Assembly: GCA_028289605.1 (NCBI GenBank)
Contig: JANQON010000011.1
Coordinates: 111,698 to 175,697, forward strand
Length of the DNA stretch: 64,000 bases
DNA from: Hyphococcus sp.
GTDB lineage: Bacteria > Pseudomonadota > Alphaproteobacteria > Caulobacterales > Parvularculaceae
Direction: 5' to 3'
Part shown: in pieces, positions 26,820 through 36,796 of the stretch
Layout of the letters: the number at the start of each line of letters is the position of its first letter
Position numbering within the stretch: the first letter of the stretch is position 1
Made by a program: the position numbers and the translations under genes
The notes under the pieces: generated by a model
What the model was told of the DNA's origin: nothing
Seen by the model: the letters and a program-made list of their open reading frames with translations, nothing else
Databases searched by the model: none

Positions 26820-27541
26820 TACGCTGCAAGCGTCCTTTCGGTATTGGCGATGTGGATCTTTAAAAGCTGCGTTACGGCGTCCGGCGACTCCATCGTCGAC
26901 AAATGTCCGCACTCAGGGATCACATGGATCGACGAACCGCGAATCGCGTTGCGCATGATCTCGTGAAGCTCGGGCGGACAAACTTCATCATCTTCGCCGG
27001 CGATAATCAGCGTCGGACATGTAATTCGTCCAAGGGTATCGGAACTGTCCTGTCTATTCATAAGCGCCCGGGATTGATCGACGAAGACGTCGGGGCCGAG
27101 ACGCTCCGCCATCCCGTAAATCTCGTTCATCAGCGCCTGGTCTTTTTTGTGCGCGGCGGCGAGATAGTTGGGCTTCAGTTCTTCCATGACGACAGTTTTG
27201 AGGCTGCCCTTGCGGACCCGATCAATCTGAGAGATCCGAACAGCGCGCCGCGCCGGAGAATCCGCAAATGGCGTTGAATTCAATAGCGCCAATCCGGCTA
27301 ATCGGTGTCCGGCCTGTCGCCAAACGTCGAACGCAACAATGGCGCCCATGGACAGTCCTGCAAGATAGAATCGGGTTGGGGCGTCTTTGAGAAGTCGCGC
27401 AGCCATGCCCAGAATGGAATCGTCTTGGGCAAAATCGGCAACCAGGGTCTGTCGGTCGCCGCTCAGCGCAGCGGCCTGCGCTTCGAACAATCGGGCGTCG
27501 CACATCAGACCCGGCGCAAAAACTATTGGGAGTTTTGCCAT
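26819..27541 (-). CDS. Alpha/beta hydrolase
   Basis: The protein has 240 residues. The nucleophile elbow is GLSMG, the acid is probably Asp in IIAGEDDEVCPP and the base His in ECGHLSTMESP. The oxyanion region is FAPGLMCDARLF. This resembles the BioH/3-oxoadipate enol-lactonase type of esterase. The ATG at 27541 is used rather than an upstream start because the longer frame would read through operator O3. It is first in a leftward three-gene operon (hydrolase, MetE-like, aldolase) joined by one-base overlaps. Confidence 0.85.
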   Translation of the reverse strand: MAKLPIVFAPGLMCDARLFEAQAAALSGDRQTLVADFAQDDSILGMAARLLKDAPTRFYLAGLSMGAIVAFDVWRQAGHRLAGLALLNSTPFADSPARRAVRISQIDRVRKGSLKTVVMEELKPNYLAAAHKKDQALMNEIYGMAERLGPDVFVDQSRALMNRQDSSDTLGRITCPTLIIAGEDDEVCPPELHEIMRNAIRGSSIHVIPECGHLSTMESPDAVTQLLKIHIANTERTLAA

Positions 27542-27555
27542 GCCTGCGATAATAA

Positions 27556-27571
27556 TGTACTTCGAAGTCAA
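27556..27571. promoter_or_regulatory. Predicted LacI-type operator O3
   Basis: TGTACTTCGAAGTCAA is palindromic around TTCGAA (left half TGTACTTC, right half as complement TTGACTTC). It sits 15 bp upstream of the alpha/beta hydrolase start and 66 bp upstream of the divergent tandem SnoaL gene. Confidence 0.75.
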
Positions 27572-27636
27572 AATCACTAGGAATCTTACGTCATGAACAC
27601 TAAGCCTCTGTTTTTTCAAAATTTTGGGCGGCGGGC

Positions 27637-28671
27637 ATGACATCGCGGGGACCGGACGGTGATGCCGCCCGGAACGCAGCGAAAGCAGTTGTGGAGCCCA
27701 TTAGACAGGCGCTTTATGATTTCGAACGAGGCGCTGTGAAATCTGCGCTCGAAAACGCATTTGCGCCCGACGCGCCCGTGCGCCTCGCCTTCCCGTTCGA
27801 GGATCTCGACGGCGCGCGCGGCTTTTTCGGCCGAGCAATTGAACCCTTAGCGACGGCGATTCCCGACCTTGAGCGGCGCGACACGATCGTCATGGCGGGA
27901 ATAGCAGAAGACGGGGCGACATGGGTCGGATGCTGCGGATATTACACCGGGACTTTTGCCGCGCCTTTCCTTGACATTCCGCCCACGGGACATTTCGCCA
28001 CAATGCGTTTTCACGAGTTCTTTCGGGTCGTCGAAGGCCGCATCGCTGAATTTCAAGGCCTGTGGGATATTCCCGAGCTGATGCACCAGGCCGGCGTCTG
28101 GCCGATGGCGCCGCAATTGGGCCGCGATTGGTACGCTGCAGGCCCTGCGACACAAGACGGGCTCTCTATATTGAACGAATCCGATGCGCACGCTGACAAA
28201 AGCCTTCGCATCGTGACCGACATGTGCGCCGACCTTGGCAATTTCGCCGAAGGCGGCGTTGACGCCATGCGCCTGGACAAATACTGGCATCCCAGATGCT
28301 CATGGTACGGACCTTTTGGGATTGGAACGGCGCGCGGAATTCAAGGCTTCCGCAATTGGCACCAGATCCCCTTCCTAAATGGAATGCCAAACAGACAAGG
28401 AACCGGCGGGTATGGGGCATTCTTCGCTGAAGGAGACTTTGTCGGCGTTACCGGATGGCCCAACATGCAAGCGACCATCACCGGTGACGGGTGGATGGGA
28501 ATTGCGCCGGCCAGTCAAGAGATCACCCTTCGCAGCCTCGACTTTTGGCGGGTTGAGAGCGGCAAGATCCGCGAGAACTGGGTGCTGGTCGATCTCTTGT
28601 CCGTTTACGACCAGATTGGAATAGACGTCTTTGCGCGCATGAAGGAGTTCAACAAGGCAAGGGCATTGTAG
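27637..28671 (+). CDS. Tandem SnoaL-like (two NTF2 folds) protein
   Basis: The protein has 344 residues and two SnoaL-like folds. Landmarks are ALENAFAPDAPVRLAFPF and IPDLERRDTIV in the first, and DAMRLDKYWHPRCSWYGPFG, GFRNWHQIPFLNGMP and ENWVLVDLLSVYDQIGIDVF in the second. It is a clear homolog of the protein at 36863 (shared PDLERRD, YWHP/FWHP, GFxxxHQxPFL, ENWV). These family members are annotated as polyketide-cyclase-like, but no cyclase chemistry is shown. It heads a rightward operon with a single SnoaL protein and a GMC oxidoreductase. Confidence 0.82.
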   Translation: MTSRGPDGDAARNAAKAVVEPIRQALYDFERGAVKSALENAFAPDAPVRLAFPFEDLDGARGFFGRAIEPLATAIPDLERRDTIVMAGIAEDGATWVGCCGYYTGTFAAPFLDIPPTGHFATMRFHEFFRVVEGRIAEFQGLWDIPELMHQAGVWPMAPQLGRDWYAAGPATQDGLSILNESDAHADKSLRIVTDMCADLGNFAEGGVDAMRLDKYWHPRCSWYGPFGIGTARGIQGFRNWHQIPFLNGMPNRQGTGGYGAFFAEGDFVGVTGWPNMQATITGDGWMGIAPASQEITLRSLDFWRVESGKIRENWVLVDLLSVYDQIGIDVFARMKEFNKARAL

Positions 28672-28696
28672 CAGACAGCTTTCAGAAAGGTCACCT

Positions 28697-29113
28697 ATGA
28701 CTGCAATGACAGATACGGCGCGCGCCTTCTTCGACGCGTGCGAAACCGGTAAGGGTTGGGACAGTTGCGCACAATACTGCAAAGCCGACGCGACGTTTTC
28801 AGCACAGGCCGAACCGCTGATGGAAGTAACTTCGTTGGCTGACTACACTGAATGGATGAAGGGTATATTGGGGCCAATCCCTGACGGCCATTATGAACTG
28901 AAGTCGTTCGCCGTCGATAAAGAGCGCAACAGTGTCTGCGTATTTGCGGTCTTTAGGGGAACGCATACAGGCGATGGCGGCCCCGTGCCCGCGACCGGAA
29001 AGAGTGCGGCGTCAGACTATGTGTATGCGATAGAGTTTGACGGAGACAGGATTTCGCACATGACAAAGATCTGGCATTCCGGCATTGCCCTTCAACAACT
29101 CGGCTGGGCCTAA
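28697..29113 (+). CDS. Single-domain SnoaL-like protein
   Basis: The protein has 138 residues, one NTF2-like fold with TARAFFDACETGKGWDSCAQYC, a conserved-type aromatic pocket and GDRISHMTKIWHSGIALQQLGW at the end. It lacks the ENWV...Q.G tail of its island relatives and so belongs to another SnoaL branch. AAAGG lies just upstream of the ATG. It is 25 bp from the preceding gene and 34 bp from the GMC oxidoreductase, so all three are probably one transcript. Confidence 0.8.
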   Translation: MTAMTDTARAFFDACETGKGWDSCAQYCKADATFSAQAEPLMEVTSLADYTEWMKGILGPIPDGHYELKSFAVDKERNSVCVFAVFRGTHTGDGGPVPATGKSAASDYVYAIEFDGDRISHMTKIWHSGIALQQLGWA

Positions 29114-29147
29114 ATCCCGCTGACGTCTCCAAAGGCGCTTGCTGAAC

Positions 29148-30755
29148 ATGACAGAGAGTTTCGGCGCGTATGATTTCGTCATTGTCGGCGGCGGCTCCGC
29201 CGGCTGCGTTCTCGCCGATCGCTTGAGCGCGTCTGGGAAGCATTCCCTATGCATTATTGAAGCCGGTCCGTCGGATCGCGACCCTCGGATCAAAATTCCA
29301 TTCGGCTTGATCGGACTAATGAACAATCCGCGATATGACTGGCGATACCGTTCGGCCGCACACGCCCATCTTGACGGCAAGACGGTCTCGGTGCCGCGCG
29401 GCAAGACGCTTGGCGGATCCGGGTCCATCAACTCGATGCTCTATATCCGCGGCCGCTCGTCAGACTACGATCAATGGGCGGCGCTCGGCGCGCATGGCTG
29501 GGCGTGGGACGACGTGCTGCCGTTGTTTAAGGCGCAGGAACAAAACTTGCGGGGCGCAGACGCTTTACACGGCGGCGACGGCCCTTTGCATATCCAGGAC
29601 CCTCCCTCGCCGCACCCCTTAACCGAAGTCTTCGCCGAAGCCGGCGAACAGATGCAAATTCCGCGGAACAAAGACTTTAACGGTCCATCCCAGGAAGGTC
29701 TTGGCGTTTATCAGACGAATATGAAGAACAGCAGACGGTGGAGCGCCGCGGACGCTTTTCTGCGCACCGCCCTCACGCGAAAAAACGTCGAGGTGTTCAC
29801 CAACACCGCAGCTGAGACGATCGAAGTAGAGGGCAATTGTGCTCGCGCGGTGATCGTGAATCGATCCGGCGCCAAGGGGCGGATCGACGTGCGAGGCGAA
29901 CTTATTCTCGCCGCAGGCGCCATCGATTCGCCTGCGCTTCTCTTGCGCTCGGGCATCGGTCCCGGCGCGGATTTGCAGAAGCTGGGCATCGAGACAAACA
30001 TCGACTTGCCCGGGGTCGGCGCAAATCTTCATGATCACCCAGCGGTCGCGGTCTTTCACGGAAACGGACCGACGGGATACGGGATGGCGCTGTCAGCGCT
30101 GCCGCAACTGATCGCTGCGCCATTTCAGTATCTTTTCGGGCGACGAGGAATGTTCGCCAGCAACACGGTGGAAGCCGGCGGCTTTGCAAAGACTGACGCA
30201 ACGCTTGCCGAACCAAACGTTCAATTTCATTTCATCCCGGCGCGACTGGGTCACGAAGACAAGATGATCGTTTATGGCCGCGGCTACTACTGCGACGTCT
30301 GCCTTTTGAAACCGCGCTCCCGAGGCGCGCTAAAGCTTGCGTCGCCTGATCCGACGACGCCGCCGACAATTGATCTCAACTTACTATCGGACGACCGTGA
30401 CTATGATGAATTGCTGGAGGGTCTTAAGCTGTTGCGCGCCATCATGGCGGCGCCCGCCTTTGACGCTGTTCGAAGTCCTGAATTAGCGCCCGGTCCATCA
30501 GTTCAAACCGACGAACAATTGCGCGGCTACATCCAGTCTCGGCTCGGCACGGCGTACCATCCCGTTGGCACATGCAAAATTGGTGATCTGCAGTCGGAAG
30601 ACACTGTCGTTGATCCAAGACTTCGTTTGAAGAAAGCAGCCAATATTCGCGTCATCGACGCATCCGTCATGCCGGAAGTGGTCGCCGGCAATACGAATGC
30701 TCCCACCATGATGATCGCTGAAAAAGGCGCAACCGAAATACTCGCGTCGCTCTAA
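29148..30755 (+). CDS. GMC-family FAD-dependent alcohol oxidoreductase
   Basis: The protein has 535 residues. The FAD-binding Rossmann motif is FVIVGGGSAGCVLADRLS at residues 10-28. The GMC signature 1 is GKTLGGSGSINSMLYIRG and signature 2 GAIDSPALLLRSGIGPG. The C-terminal catalytic His is in YHPVGTC, with Asn in GNTNAPT. The family oxidises primary alcohols, for example choline or polyethylene glycol, with FAD and passes electrons to quinone or oxygen. An in-frame TTG at 29139 is a possible earlier start; ATG at 29148 is preferred. It ends 18 bp before the convergent LacI-type gene. Confidence 0.92.
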   Translation: MTESFGAYDFVIVGGGSAGCVLADRLSASGKHSLCIIEAGPSDRDPRIKIPFGLIGLMNNPRYDWRYRSAAHAHLDGKTVSVPRGKTLGGSGSINSMLYIRGRSSDYDQWAALGAHGWAWDDVLPLFKAQEQNLRGADALHGGDGPLHIQDPPSPHPLTEVFAEAGEQMQIPRNKDFNGPSQEGLGVYQTNMKNSRRWSAADAFLRTALTRKNVEVFTNTAAETIEVEGNCARAVIVNRSGAKGRIDVRGELILAAGAIDSPALLLRSGIGPGADLQKLGIETNIDLPGVGANLHDHPAVAVFHGNGPTGYGMALSALPQLIAAPFQYLFGRRGMFASNTVEAGGFAKTDATLAEPNVQFHFIPARLGHEDKMIVYGRGYYCDVCLLKPRSRGALKLASPDPTTPPTIDLNLLSDDRDYDELLEGLKLLRAIMAAPAFDAVRSPELAPGPSVQTDEQLRGYIQSRLGTAYHPVGTCKIGDLQSEDTVVDPRLRLKKAANIRVIDASVMPEVVAGNTNAPTMMIAEKGATEILASL

Positions 30756-30773
30756 CGCGGACGTTGGACCTTC

Positions 30774-31826
30774 CTAATTGCCGGTTTCAAACTGCGCGGA
30801 ACCGCCAGCTTGGAATATGCCAGAAAACACACGCTTCTCATTCGGCAGTCCCGGCTCTTCAATCATGGCCATGAGCATGGTGACGGCCGCTTCCGTCATG
30901 CGGCGCACCGGCTGGCGAATCGTCGTCAGATTGTAGCTCTTCCAGTGAGACGGTCCGACGCCGTCAAATCCGACGACCGAAATGTCTTCCGGCGCATTCA
31001 ATCCGTGATTAACCCGAAACGCATCAAGCGCGCCTATCGCCATGACATCATTTGCGCAGATCACCGCATCGGGACGCTTTTTTTTGTGTTTCATCAGCTC
31101 TTCGGCAAGCGCAAATCCGCTTTCGTAAGAGTAGTCCCCCTCCAAAATCGGCGGATCATCAGCACCCAACTCTTCGATCCGTTCAATCGCGGCTGTCTTT
31201 CGTTCGACGCCGACAACAGATTCCGGCGGCCCGGCGATGATGGCGAACCTGCGGTGTCCGGCCTTGAAGAGGCCATCCACCAATTGCCGCGCGCCGTCTT
31301 CCTGATCGCAGCACACCGAGCTCACCGGCGACCCGGTGAGGTGGCGGTTATAGAAGACAAGCGGGACGTCGCGCTTTTCAAATTCGCCAACTTGCTCCGG
31401 CGACAGTTCCGCCGCTGCTATGACGCCGTCAACACGATAGGGCCAGATCTGCTGCAAAGTTTCATTTGCGTCGGCTTCGCTTCTGAGCGCAAAAAGCAAC
31501 ACGCGCACGCCATGCTCTGAGAATCGCTGCGTCAGCTCTGCGAGCACCTCAGGGTAGTAGAGGTTTGTCAGGTTGGAGATCATAATTGCGACAAGGTTGG
31601 AACGTCCGCTGATCAAGCTGCGCGCAATCGCATTGGGCTCATAACCCAGCTCTTCGGCTGCTTTCATGACGCGGTCGCGCATCTTCTTTGATACGCTCGC
31701 GCCTGGCTTGAAACAGCGTGATACGGCGGACTGGGAAACGCCAGCGTGCCGCGCAACGTCGTATGACGTCACCGGCTGCCTGGCGCCCTTGATGGATACG
31801 ATTTTAGACCGCGTTTTTTCCGCCAT
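30774..31826 (-). CDS. LacI-family transcriptional regulator, probable controller of the island
   Basis: The protein has 350 residues. The LacI helix-turn-helix is [19 protein letters not shown] at about residues 21-39, followed by the hinge helix [12 protein letters not shown], which in this family inserts into a central CG step of the operator. A periplasmic-binding-protein-like effector domain follows ([42 protein letters not shown]). Operators with a central TTCGAA occur throughout the surrounding 18 kb, as expected for a LacI-type protein. Its start lies inside the 3' end of the HisD-like gene (23-bp overlap), so it is co-transcribed with it and autoregulated through operator O4. The inducer is unknown. 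Confidence 0.9.
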   Translation of the reverse strand: MAEKTRSKIVSIKGARQPVTSYDVARHAGVSQSAVSRCFKPGASVSKKMRDRVMKAAEELGYEPNAIARSLISGRSNLVAIMISNLTNLYYPEVLAELTQRFSEHGVRVLLFALRSEADANETLQQIWPYRVDGVIAAAELSPEQVGEFEKRDVPLVFYNRHLTGSPVSSVCCDQEDGARQLVDGLFKAGHRRFAIIAGPPESVVGVERKTAAIERIEELGADDPPILEGDYSYESGFALAEELMKHKKKRPDAVICANDVMAIGALDAFRVNHGLNAPEDISVVGFDGVGPSHWKSYNLTTIRQPVRRMTEAAVTMLMAMIEEPGLPNEKRVFSGIFQAGGSAQFETGN

Positions 31827-33090
31827 ATCGTCTCAACCGGATATCCGCCTGCTCCTTGTGTCCGGCGAAACCTTCCAGGGCGCAAAGCCGTGAACAATAT
31901 TCACCGACATGAACCGACGCTTCTTTCGTAACGCGCTGATATGTGCAGGTTTTGATGAACTTGCCAACCCAGAGTCCGCCAGTATAGCGCGCCGCCTTTT
32001 TGGTCGGCAGCGTGTGGTTGGTGCCAATCACCTTGTCGCCGTAGGACACGTTGGTCTCCTCACCAAGAAAAAGAGCCCCGTAATTCGTCATATTGTCGAG
32101 AAAATAGTTGGGATCCTTGGTCATGACCTGCACATGCTCGGACGCAATTTCATCGGCGACCTGAACCATTTCGTCATATGTGTCGCAAACGATTACCTGG
32201 CCATAATCGCGCCAGGCCGCGCCTGCGACCTCGCCGGTCGACAGCACTTTCAACTGGCGCTCGACTTCGACCATGGTTTCCTTCGCAAGTTTTTCGGAAT
32301 TGGTTAAAAGCACCGCCGGGGAGTTGGGTCCATGTTCGGCCTGACCCAACAGATCCGCAGCGCACAGCTCGCCATCCACCGTTTCGTCGGCGATGACCAG
32401 CGTCTCAGTCGGCCCGGCGAAGAGATCAATGCCCACGCGTCCGAAGAGTTGACGCTTGGCCTCGGCGACAAACGCATTACCCGGCCCGACGATCATGTCG
32501 ACCGGATCAATCGTCTCGGTGCCAAGCGCCATGGCGCCGACGGCCTGCACGCCGCCCATAACATAAATCTCATCGGCTCCCGCCATGTCCATCGCAACGA
32601 CAATGGCCGGCGCCGGCTTGCCGTTGAAAGGCGGCGCTGCAGCGATCACGCGGGGTACGCCGGCCACTTTCGCAGTCACAACGCTCATATGAGCGCTCGC
32701 CACTAACGGGTATTTCCCGCCGGGCACGTAACAACCGACTGAATTCATAGGAATGTTCTTGTGGCCTAAGACGACCCCAGGCAGCGTCTCCACCTCAACA
32801 TCCTGAAGCGCGTCACGCTGATGTTGCGCGAAATTCCGGACCTGTTCCTGCGCGAAGCGAATGTCATCGATGGCCTGCGCATCGAGCTCTTCATAGCAAG
32901 CCTGAATTTCGTCTTTGGACAAACGAAAAGACGGCGGCGACCATTTGTCGAACTTCTCCGACAGCTCGCGCACGGCGACGTCGCCGCGCTTTTCAATGCC
33001 GCCAAGAATATCTTCAACCGTCGCGCGCACTTTGGCGTCGTCCGTCGCCGCTTTCTCTTCGGAAATGCCCTCTTTCAAATATTGAATCAT
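31804..33090 (-). CDS. Histidinol-dehydrogenase-like NAD-dependent dehydrogenase (catabolic paralog)
   Basis: The protein has 428 residues with HisD landmarks: [69 protein letters not shown] and a C-terminal [11 protein letters not shown]. No other histidine genes are next to it, and it is fused operonically to a LacI regulator and divergent to an SDR. It is therefore more likely one of the HisD-like enzymes that oxidise a diol or amino alcohol to an acid, such as sulfopropanediol dehydrogenase HpsN, than true HisD. GGGAG eight bases upstream sets the start at 33090. Confidence 0.85.
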   Translation of the reverse strand: MIQYLKEGISEEKAATDDAKVRATVEDILGGIEKRGDVAVRELSEKFDKWSPPSFRLSKDEIQACYEELDAQAIDDIRFAQEQVRNFAQHQRDALQDVEVETLPGVVLGHKNIPMNSVGCYVPGGKYPLVASAHMSVVTAKVAGVPRVIAAAPPFNGKPAPAIVVAMDMAGADEIYVMGGVQAVGAMALGTETIDPVDMIVGPGNAFVAEAKRQLFGRVGIDLFAGPTETLVIADETVDGELCAADLLGQAEHGPNSPAVLLTNSEKLAKETMVEVERQLKVLSTGEVAGAAWRDYGQVIVCDTYDEMVQVADEIASEHVQVMTKDPNYFLDNMTNYGALFLGEETNVSYGDKVIGTNHTLPTKKAARYTGGLWVGKFIKTCTYQRVTKEASVHVGEYCSRLCALEGFAGHKEQADIRLRRYGGKNAV

Positions 33091-33186
33091 TGCTGCGCTC
33101 CCACGAACCAATCGGAGGCCCCCGCGGCGTATCCGCTCGCTGGCGCGCCCTCAAAAATCATTGCAATATCGGACCCTTCACATAGA

Positions 33187-33202
33187 TTGCATTCGAATGC
33201 AA
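33187..33202. promoter_or_regulatory. Predicted LacI-type operator O4, perfect palindrome
   Basis: TTGCATTCGAATGCAA is an exact 16-bp inverted repeat and the best match to the island consensus. It lies between the divergent HisD-like/LacI operon and the SDR gene, so it would give autoregulation of the LacI gene. If the SDR started at the earliest ATG (33204) it would directly follow the operator. Confidence 0.85.
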
Positions 33203-33242
33203 GATGAATCCAGGATGGATGCAACAGGAATTGGGTCAGTTT

Positions 33243-33977
33243 ATGAACGACCAAATGCTGAGCGGAAAAACCGCCCTCGTCACTGGCGCCGGGCGCGGCC
33301 TCGGCCGGGCGATAGCGACAGCGCTCCACAAGGCCGGCGCGGAAATCATCGCCGTCGCCAGAACGCAGGAAGACCTGAACACCCTGCAATCGGAACTGGG
33401 AACGGGGGTTGAGAGCTGGGCGCATGACGTCACCGCCGACAGCTTTTTGGGTGCGGTCGCTGCGCTGCCGTCCCTGGACATTCTCATCAACAACGCCGGA
33501 TCAAACCGCCCGGAACCATTTGTCGATGTCTCGCAGGAGAATCTCGATTTCATTCTGACGGTGAATGTTCGTTCGATGTTTCTGACAGCGCAAGCGGCGG
33601 CGCGCGTAATGAAACAGTCAGGCGGCGGTGCGATTGTCCATATGTCCTCGCAAATGGGTCATGTGGGCTCGCCTAACCGTTCCGTCTATTGCATGACTAA
33701 GCACGCCATAGAGGGACTTACCAAAGCGATGGCCGTTGAACTCGCGCCGGAAAATATTCGGGTGAACAGCGTCGCACCGACTTTCATCGAAACACCGATG
33801 ACAAAGCCAATGCTCGACGATCCCGAATTCAATGAGTTCGTCCATCGAATGATCCCGATGCAGAAGACTGGCAAGCCTGAAGACGTCGCCAATGCGGCGC
33901 TTTATCTGGCGTCCCCTTTATCTGCAATGGTTACGGGGCACAGCCTTCTCGTCGACGGCGGATGGACGGCGCAATAA
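33243..33977 (+). CDS. Short-chain dehydrogenase/reductase (SDR)
   Basis: The protein is a classical SDR: TGAGRGLG cofactor motif, NNAG at the end of strand four, catalytic Ser in SSQMG, and YCMTKHA giving Y-x-x-x-K. It ends with the usual SAMVTGHSLLVDGGWTAQ. The start at 33243 (MNDQMLSGKTALVTG) gives the usual spacing to the glycine motif; in-frame ATGs at 33204 and 33219 would lengthen it by up to 13 residues. It is controlled from the divergent O4 region and ends at a strong hairpin terminator. It probably oxidises an alcohol intermediate of the island's pathway. Confidence 0.9.
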   Translation: MNDQMLSGKTALVTGAGRGLGRAIATALHKAGAEIIAVARTQEDLNTLQSELGTGVESWAHDVTADSFLGAVAALPSLDILINNAGSNRPEPFVDVSQENLDFILTVNVRSMFLTAQAAARVMKQSGGGAIVHMSSQMGHVGSPNRSVYCMTKHAIEGLTKAMAVELAPENIRVNSVAPTFIETPMTKPMLDDPEFNEFVHRMIPMQKTGKPEDVANAALYLASPLSAMVTGHSLLVDGGWTAQ

Positions 33978-33979
33978 AA

Positions 33980-34005
33980 AGAAGAGGCCCAAAGGCCTCT
34001 TCTTC
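33980..34005. terminator. Bidirectional intrinsic terminator
   Basis: AAGAAGAGGCC and its exact complement GGCCTCTTCTT form an 11-bp stem with a CAAA loop. It lies between the convergent SDR and TonB receptor genes. The stem flanks are A-rich on the left and T-rich on the right, so it can terminate both transcripts. Confidence 0.9.
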
Positions 34006-34044
34006 TTTACACATAAGCACCGGTTTTTGGGAGGGCAGTGGCGC

Positions 34045-36513
34045 TTAAAAATTCGCCCGGAAACGAATCCCGTAGTTACGCGGGTAATTGAACGAATGCT
34101 GAACGATATCGTTCCCGTTGTTGTTGCCGCGAGCCAGCACGGCTTCGTCTTCGATATTCTCGACAAACGCCTCAAATGAGTAGTTTTCCTCTGGCGAATC
34201 CCAGATCAGGCGCAGGTCAGTTTTGGTAAAGCTGCCTTGCTGTTGAAGCGGATCGATCGAGAACAGGTTCGACGTGTTGTATCCGTCACTGTAATAGAAC
34301 TGAACATAGGGCGTTAACGAACCCAACTCGGCCATATCGAACGTGTAGGACGAGTAGACGGCAGCCGTGAATTCCGGCGACCATGGCGTTTGCCTTCCAG
34401 CCAAATCGACGAATCCAACGACTTGTCCGTTATACAACTGATAAGGATTTGTCTGACCGAAGACGTCGAATTCAGAATTCAAGTATGAGGCGTTGACCCC
34501 AAACTGAAACTCCTCCGTCGGCGCCCAGAGCGTTTCAAGCTCGATGCCCCACGCCGTGATCTCCCCTCCGTTGTCGCTCTCGGTAATCACAACCGGATTG
34601 CCTCCGACCGTGATCTGCACTTGGCGCTGCGCCAGCAGGTTTGTGTATTCGGTGTAGTGTCCCGCCAAATTGAACAACAGCGTATTGTCGAAAAGCTGGC
34701 TCTTCACGCCGGCTTCAAAAACGCGGGATTTCTGATTCTCGGTCGTTGAGCCGTTGTTGTTCAAGGCGCCGGAAAGGAAACCCGTGCTCGCGGTGAAGTA
34801 CAGTAGCGCACTGTCCGAAAGATCATATTCAAGACCGGCGCGCCAGGATACGTTGGTCGCCGCGTCCGGATCGGCGCGGACCGCATCATCCGCATTGTTG
34901 TTGAAGCTGAATACGCCGAGAACGTCGTCAATTTCCGTTGGGAACTGACCCGGGAACGGTCCGCCAGGCACATTCGCCACAACCGGCGGCTCCGCCGTTC
35001 CGTCCCCGTCATTGTCACCGGTGAAGTTACTGCCGCCGCCGACAAGCTCTTTATCCTCGTTGTTGTACCGCACGCCGCCAATGACGCGCAGGACGTCAGA
35101 CAGGGAGAATTCAAACTGCCCGTAAATGCCGAAGTAACTAACTTCGAGCGGCTGGTTGTCGGCAAAGAAACCGCCGATGACCTGGTCATTGTTGACCAGC
35201 GGCGTGCCGACCAAGACGGGAAGCACAAGGGGCATGCCCATACTGTCAAGAACGGGATTGCCATTGTTGTCCAGGACAGGTTGGTCCGGCCCGCGCGGCG
35301 CCGCAGCGCGCTGGTTGTAGATGAAGAAATTGAAATTTGTTTCATCGTAAGAATAGAAAGCGCCCGCAGTCCACTGCAGCCGGCTGTCGTAATTGGAGTT
35401 GAACTGAAGCTCTTGCGTGAAGGATTCTGCAACCTCGTTAAAGCCGCCCGCCTGGAACGGCGTCGGGCTAAAGTCGAAATCGAAACCGAGATTGTTTTCA
35501 AAGTCGGTGTACGATGTAATCGATTTGGCGAGGATCGGCCCGAGATCGAAGTTGGCTTCCAGCGAAACAACTTGTTCGGAAAGATCGCCCTCCGGCACAA
35601 AATCTTGCTCCACCGTATAGGGACCGATATCGAGCGCGTTGGGCGCTCCACCGGAGCCCGGCTGCGGATTGGCGCAGTCTTGTACCGAGCCGAACGGATC
35701 GGTGTGTCCCGACGGCGTGACGTTGCGGCAAAGGTGGGTGTATCCGAACAAGCCCGCTTCTCGGCCGTCCTCCTGAATGTTGTGATATCGAAGCAGGAAA
35801 TCTACCTGATCGTTCGGCGCCCAAAGCGCGCTAATCCGAACGCCTTTGTCGTTCGGCGCTCCGAGATTTGGTCCAGCCCGGTTCTCTACGAAACCATCGC
35901 CTCTATCATAAAACGCCGCAACACGAAGTCCAAACGTTTCCGATACAGGGAGGTTCGCATAGCCTTCGAACCGTGTTCGATTAAACCGCTCATAGCTGCC
36001 GCTGATGCCGGCGGAGAAGTCATCGAGATCGGGCGCGTTGGTGTATAAGTTAATGGCGCCGGCAAACGTATTCCGGCCATAAAGCGTGCCTTGCGGTCCC
36101 TTCAAAAACTCGACCCGCTCAACATCAAAGAATGAACGCGTCTGCTGCGAGGCGCGCAGCTTATACACGCCGTCAACGAAGGTGCCGACGATAGACGAGT
36201 TATCGGCGAAGGTGTTCGTCGAATTGGCGCCGCGAACATTGATCTTTGCGTCATTGCCCGCAAACGCGAAATTGACGCCCGAAACCAGAAACTCAAGCCG
36301 CGAGACATCATCAATGCCGGCCCGCGCCAAACCGTTTTCGTCGAACGCCTGGATCGACAAACTAACGTCCTGAACGTTTTCTTCCTTTTTTTCGGCCGTC
36401 ACGACAATCGTGTCGACCTGTGCAAGCGCCGCCGGGGCCGCCAACATCGAGAGCGCGCCTAGCCCTGCGCCGCTCATCAGAATTCCTGAAAGCCTTCGTC
36501 TCGTGCGGACCAT
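34045..36513 (-). CDS. TonB-dependent outer-membrane receptor of the LacI-regulated island
   Basis: The protein has 822 residues. A signal peptide ends near AALAQ, followed by DTIVVTAEKKEENVQ, a plug domain with VEFLKGPQGTLYGRNTFAGA, and a 22-strand-type barrel ending with the aromatic C-terminal strand RNYGIRFRANF. The start at 36513 is supported by GGGAGGGG eight bases upstream; a longer frame to 36561 has none. Two predicted LacI-type operators lie 53-102 bp upstream. It is the only outer-membrane receptor in the island and presumably imports the inducing substrate. Confidence 0.9.
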   Translation of the reverse strand: MVRTRRRLSGILMSGAGLGALSMLAAPAALAQVDTIVVTAEKKEENVQDVSLSIQAFDENGLARAGIDDVSRLEFLVSGVNFAFAGNDAKINVRGANSTNTFADNSSIVGTFVDGVYKLRASQQTRSFFDVERVEFLKGPQGTLYGRNTFAGAINLYTNAPDLDDFSAGISGSYERFNRTRFEGYANLPVSETFGLRVAAFYDRGDGFVENRAGPNLGAPNDKGVRISALWAPNDQVDFLLRYHNIQEDGREAGLFGYTHLCRNVTPSGHTDPFGSVQDCANPQPGSGGAPNALDIGPYTVEQDFVPEGDLSEQVVSLEANFDLGPILAKSITSYTDFENNLGFDFDFSPTPFQAGGFNEVAESFTQELQFNSNYDSRLQWTAGAFYSYDETNFNFFIYNQRAAAPRGPDQPVLDNNGNPVLDSMGMPLVLPVLVGTPLVNNDQVIGGFFADNQPLEVSYFGIYGQFEFSLSDVLRVIGGVRYNNEDKELVGGGSNFTGDNDGDGTAEPPVVANVPGGPFPGQFPTEIDDVLGVFSFNNNADDAVRADPDAATNVSWRAGLEYDLSDSALLYFTASTGFLSGALNNNGSTTENQKSRVFEAGVKSQLFDNTLLFNLAGHYTEYTNLLAQRQVQITVGGNPVVITESDNGGEITAWGIELETLWAPTEEFQFGVNASYLNSEFDVFGQTNPYQLYNGQVVGFVDLAGRQTPWSPEFTAAVYSSYTFDMAELGSLTPYVQFYYSDGYNTSNLFSIDPLQQQGSFTKTDLRLIWDSPEENYSFEAFVENIEDEAVLARGNNNGNDIVQHSFNYPRNYGIRFRANF

Positions 36514-36565
36514 GTGGACCCCTCCCTCGTTCGCCAATAGCCTGTCAAAGAATCGTCGCATTAAC

Positions 36566-36581
36566 GCTACTTCGAATGCAA
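36566..36581. promoter_or_regulatory. Predicted LacI-type operator O5
   Basis: GCTACTTCGAATGCAA has a good right half-site and a degenerate left one. It is 53 bp upstream of the TonB receptor start and 34 bp centre to centre from O6. Confidence 0.65.
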
Positions 36582-36599
36582 AACGCCGGCAAGCCTAAT

Positions 36600-36615
36600 T
36601 TGACTTCGCATGCAG
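36600..36615. promoter_or_regulatory. Predicted LacI-type operator O6
   Basis: TTGACTTCGCATGCAG has a left half-site identical to that in O3 (as complement). It forms a tandem pair with O5 at about three helical turns, so that two dimers could bind the same DNA face. Confidence 0.6.
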
Positions 36616-36796
36616 CGAGCCTCGTCGACCTGCATGCCGATGGCGCGAATTCTGGTCGCGCTAAAACTTCAACTAAAACATATTGTTATAGCCAGTCACG
36701 AGGATTTCGAATTGCGCTCAGGTCATTTTCGGTTAGTATCAAGCAGAGAAACACTGTTGCTCTAAGGGCACGTCTGGATGGAAATGCACCATTTTA

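Noticed and set aside
31804..33090. Biosynthetic histidinol dehydrogenase of the histidine operon
   Set aside because: It is coupled to a LacI regulator and catabolic genes and has no histidine genes beside it; a catabolic paralog is more likely.
34761..35651. 296-codon minus-strand frame inside the second TonB receptor gene
   Set aside because: It overlaps the receptor in another frame, is Ser/Arg/Thr-rich and low in protein-like pattern, and has no start signal.
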